Part shown: positions 61,206 to 64,000 of the stretch, piece after piece
Layout: each line of letters starts with the position of its first letter
How positions within the stretch are numbered: the stretch's first letter is position 1
NCBI RefSeq assembly: GCF_014898055.3
Contig: NW_023604295.1
Location: 96,177,591-96,241,590 of the forward strand
Reading direction: 5' to 3'
Source: Talpa occidentalis
Taxonomy: Eukaryota > Chordata > Mammalia > Eulipotyphla > Talpidae
Length of the DNA: 64,000 nucleotides
Program-made: the position numbers and the translations under genes
The notes under the pieces: generated by a model
What the model was told of the DNA's origin: nothing
The model's input: the letters and a program-made list of their open reading frames with translations, nothing else
Database searches by the model: none

Positions 61206-62824
61206 AAAGTCTAATACTCAGAGCAAATTCCTAACATCCAAACACTGAGAATCAGCCACTGTGTGTAAAGCAACTTTTATACCCTAGAAATTTTCCATGG
61301 GTAAGCTGCCAGGGTCACATGGTGAGTGACATGAAGGGATTTAAACACAGGTCTGACTCCACAGTCCATTTTCTGTGCTGCTAACATGTTCCAGGTGGTA
61401 CCTTGATCAGACGCTGTCAACAGCTTGTTAAGGGTGAAATCGGCTCTAGCTGTCCTAAGAGGCTTAGCAAGTGAATGGCTCCTTACATGCGCTTGGGACT
61501 TCACAAACAGTGGCATTTCTTTCTCATTAGAGCCAAATGTTTCTCCAGAAGTGAGTAGATTTCCCCAAATTGTTATTAAGAACTAAAATATCATGGCAAC
61601 AGTTTTAAACACCACAGCCTAAAACTTACATAATCAGCCCGTCCTTCAAAATTTTCCACCCTTCCTCATAACCAGTCGCAGATTCTCTCTCTTAATCATT
61701 CTTCTGAGCATGGGGAACTATCTGGAAATTTCCAGAAATGTTCCAACTTGTCATAATTTTATTCTTTTCCGTAATTTTATTCTTTTTAAAAACAACTAAA
61801 TGTGATATGTTTTTCTGTAACTTTTTGATACTTTTCATTTTAATACATTTGTAAATCAGGAGAAAAATCCTAACCTTTCAAAGATTGTTTCCTCTCTTAA
61901 ATTTCTATTAGTACACAGCAGCCTCTTGATCTTTTTCTGGTGGCCTTACCTAGGAGGTGTTCCTCATTTCCTACCTCATGTCGCTACCTCATGTCGTTTA
62001 ATCCCCACATGATTTCTATTACACGACAAGGACCTGCTTGAGCTGTCTGATTCTGGGCTGTTGGATTACTTAAATTTTACTGTCCCCCCACTTTCTTTCT
62101 TTTTAAGGTTTCGATATTATCTTTAATATATAGACTAATTTTGTTTCCTTTGTTTCCCACCACAACTTAGAATCTCATTTTGCGTCCTATACTTGCAGCA
62201 TTTTGGTAATTTCTCGTTTTACTTTCCGTTCTCCCTCATCCTGGGCAATCACCAAATTCTATCACTTGGCCTCCCCTATTATGACTGTTACCTCTTTCTA
62301 GTGAAGCCATCAAGCATTTTAAGAAAGTCCCTATCCAAATCATTTTCTCTACATCTCTGAAAGGCCTCTTGTGATGCTTTGTGGAGAAGCCTGCTAAAGC
62401 CCCCAAAGAGGTGATAGGGGTGTACACTTCCAATTCCCTGGGCAGGCAGGAAGTAATGTGAACTGGGACCTACAGGATAATCATATTCCATCTAAATGAG
62501 TAGTGGAGGTGGTCAGTACCCTGCCCCAGACCAGTGGCTACTAGGTGGGAAGGCCAGGTCTGTTGAATTTTTAAATAAAGCCCAAATCAGGATTTCTATA
62601 TAAAATCTATGAAATGCTGAATACTTAAAAAAAGAATCTGAATCTGATCAAGTCTCTACCTATAACTACCAATTTATTTTAGGTTGTGGGAAACTCTAAT
62701 GTCAAACTGTTTTTTGTGGGTTTTTTTTTTTTTACATCAAACTGTTTTACAATTTTTTTTAGACCAATAGCAAGGATGATAGAGAGGCAAGGAAAACTAA
62801 AGATAAATGGAAAATTAAGGGAAT
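61206..62824. other. Upstream region, nothing recognised
   Basis: No gene or confident repeat is seen apart from a 13-base tandem duplication (CTACCTCATGTCG) at 61971-61996. Confidence 0.5.
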
Positions 62825-62900
62825 AGTAACTGCAATCTGTGGACCTTATTTGAAACGATACTTGAGACAATTTTTTTTATGATCAAACTGGGCAAATTTG

Positions 62901-63186
62901 GGGCCTCCCTGGTGGCACACGGGGTTAAGACGCAACATATGAAGCTATCCGCAGCCACTGCAGCACAAGTTCGATCCCCAGCCAGGGAGCAACTCATATT
63001 GTGCAGCAGACCTCTCCTGACTAGGCCAATGCTCCCCTCAGTAGTGTATTTCAATCAGTCTGCCTGTTCTGTTCCCTGCTCTGTCTCTGGTGAATCCTCT
63101 CACTGCTGCCCCCCACCCCCATACCTCTGGCCTGTACCTGGGTTCTTGTATGCATAAGTAAATAAATCTCAAAAAAAAAAAAATAC
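62901..63186 (+). mobile_element. tRNA-derived SINE, subfamily A
   Basis: A perfect 15-base target-site duplication (AACTGGGCAAATTTG) lies at 62886-62900 and 63187-63201. The copy is full length from GGGCCTCCCTGGTGG to the A-tail. Confidence 0.95.
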
Positions 63187-63246
63187 AACTGGGCAAATTT
63201 GAATACTGGCCTTGATAGTTGATATCATTAAAGAATTATTAATTAT

Positions 63247-63498
63247 GGGCCTCCCCGGTGGCGCAGCGGTTGACCGCTGGGCTGCGAAGCTGCCCGCAGC
63301 CTCTGTAGCACCGGTTCGATCCCTGGCTGCCAGCAAGGGTCCCACATGGCGTGGCAGACCTCTCCTGATGCCCGCTGCACCCCTCAGCAGTGTACTTCAT
63401 CACTCTGCCTGTTCTACTCTCCGCACACCTCTGACTGTACCCAGTGCTTGTATAAATAAATAAATAAATAAATAAATAAAATCTTTAAAAAAAAAAAA
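63247..63498 (+). mobile_element. tRNA-derived SINE, subfamily B, expanded AAAT tail
   Basis: This plus-strand copy with a CpG-preserving head (GGGCCTCCCCGGTGGCGCAG) has the CTGACTGTACCCAGTGCTTG subfamily B tail and an expanded AAAT repeat at about 63452-63480. It also lacks part of the usual 3' body. Confidence 0.9.
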
Positions 63499-64000
63499 GA
63501 ATGGAACAGAACCACTAAAAAAAGAAAAAATCATTATATTTTGTTGTTTTTTTTTCCCATTTCTCAGTAATCCACATATTTAAAATACATATGTATAGTA
63601 GTAGTTCATATTTAAAAAATCTTTTACTTAGAAATACTTCAAAGTTATGGGAAAGTTGTAGAAAAAATAGTACCAAAAAACCTTCCTATATACGCTCCAC
63701 ACATATCTACCTATCTAGCATTTTTTTCCCTGAACTATTTGTAAGTTGCAAAAATTATTCTTTTGTTACCACTAAGCACTCAGCATTTATTTCCTAAAAA
63801 AGGGGGCATCTCTTAGTTTCCTTATCTTTTAGAGAATCATACTAAAATACTGAGCTAAAATCATGTGCTATCTGGGATTTGCTTCAAAATAATACAGAAG
63901 AGGATTTATATGAAAGGAGATTGGCCAGAAGTTGAGAAGTCAAGAAGCTGGACAATGGCTACATGGGGGGGCTCATTAAAGTAAGCTTTCTATACTCTCC

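Larger units (their letters stand above)
62825..64000 (+). mobile_element. Old L1-type 3' region split by two young SINEs
   Basis: Segments at 62825-62900, 63187-63246 and 63795-64000 form one old L1-type 3' repeat. Ordered blocks are TGTGGACCTTATTTGAA, AAATTTGAATACTGGCC, ATTAAAGAATTATTAATTA and CTATCTGGGATTTGCTTCAA. About 63560-63795 resembles another L1 3' portion (GTTATGGGAAAGTTGTAGAA). SINEs occupy 62901-63186 and 63247-63498. The copy runs off the window end. Confidence 0.6.

Overview
This window is nuclear DNA from a placental mammal. It is interspersed-repeat rich and carries one recognisable host protein-coding exon: the single large coding exon of ZBTB38 (CIBZ), on the minus strand at 21716-25303. 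That exon encodes an intact 1195-residue BTB/zinc-finger protein, very close to the human orthologue. Ancient mammalian repeats (MIR, L2, MER5A-like hAT, a larger hAT-Charlie fossil, an MLT1-type LTR) are shared with all placentals. The young repeats are a lineage-specific tRNA-derived SINE with a T-rich/A-rich tail and L1. The SINE is not the primate, rodent, carnivore, pig, ruminant or horse family. It points to another laurasiatherian, possibly a rhinolophoid bat, but I cannot confirm the species from sequence alone.

Layout. 1-2293 is a young minus-strand L1-type element with an intact 5' end, a CpG-rich 5' UTR and an intact 355-codon ORF1. A short A-run begins 15 bases after the ORF1 stop, at the window edge, which suggests a half-L1 (HAL1-like) element. 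2.3-10.4 kb is intergenic with five young SINEs and an old L1. 10.4-17.2 kb is intergenic with microsatellites and two long L2 fossils. About 17.85-21.7 kb is the likely ZBTB38 3' UTR. 21.7-25.3 kb is the coding exon, preceded on the minus strand by a clear branch point and splice acceptor at 25304-25330. 25.3-58.6 kb is presumed 5' intron sequence with SINEs, a foldback-type L1 insertion (28847-29445), an hAT-Charlie transposon fossil (32812-34165), L2, MIR and MLT1 copies. About 58.9-59.72 kb is a CpG island with ETS and GC-box motifs and minus-strand splice donors, a plausible ZBTB38 promoter. 59.7-64 kb is upstream sequence ending in an old L1 copy broken by two young SINEs.

How it fits together. 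The CpG island and its donors, an optional small non-coding exon near 58.6-58.7 kb, a roughly 33 kb intron and the acceptor at 25304 form a coherent minus-strand transcription unit for ZBTB38, with all coding sequence in one exon. In the human map ZBTB38 lies between PXYLP1 and RASA2; neither is visible here. Young SINEs are absent from about 10.0-25.4 kb (3' UTR and coding exon) and from 39.7-62.9 kb (distal intron and promoter).

I found no undescribed multi-gene system. The most unusual observations are structural: an L1 insertion whose 5' junction carries an inverted copy of its own flank, the HAL1-like element with an internal two-heptad duplication, and two SINE subfamilies distinguishable by tail diagnostics.
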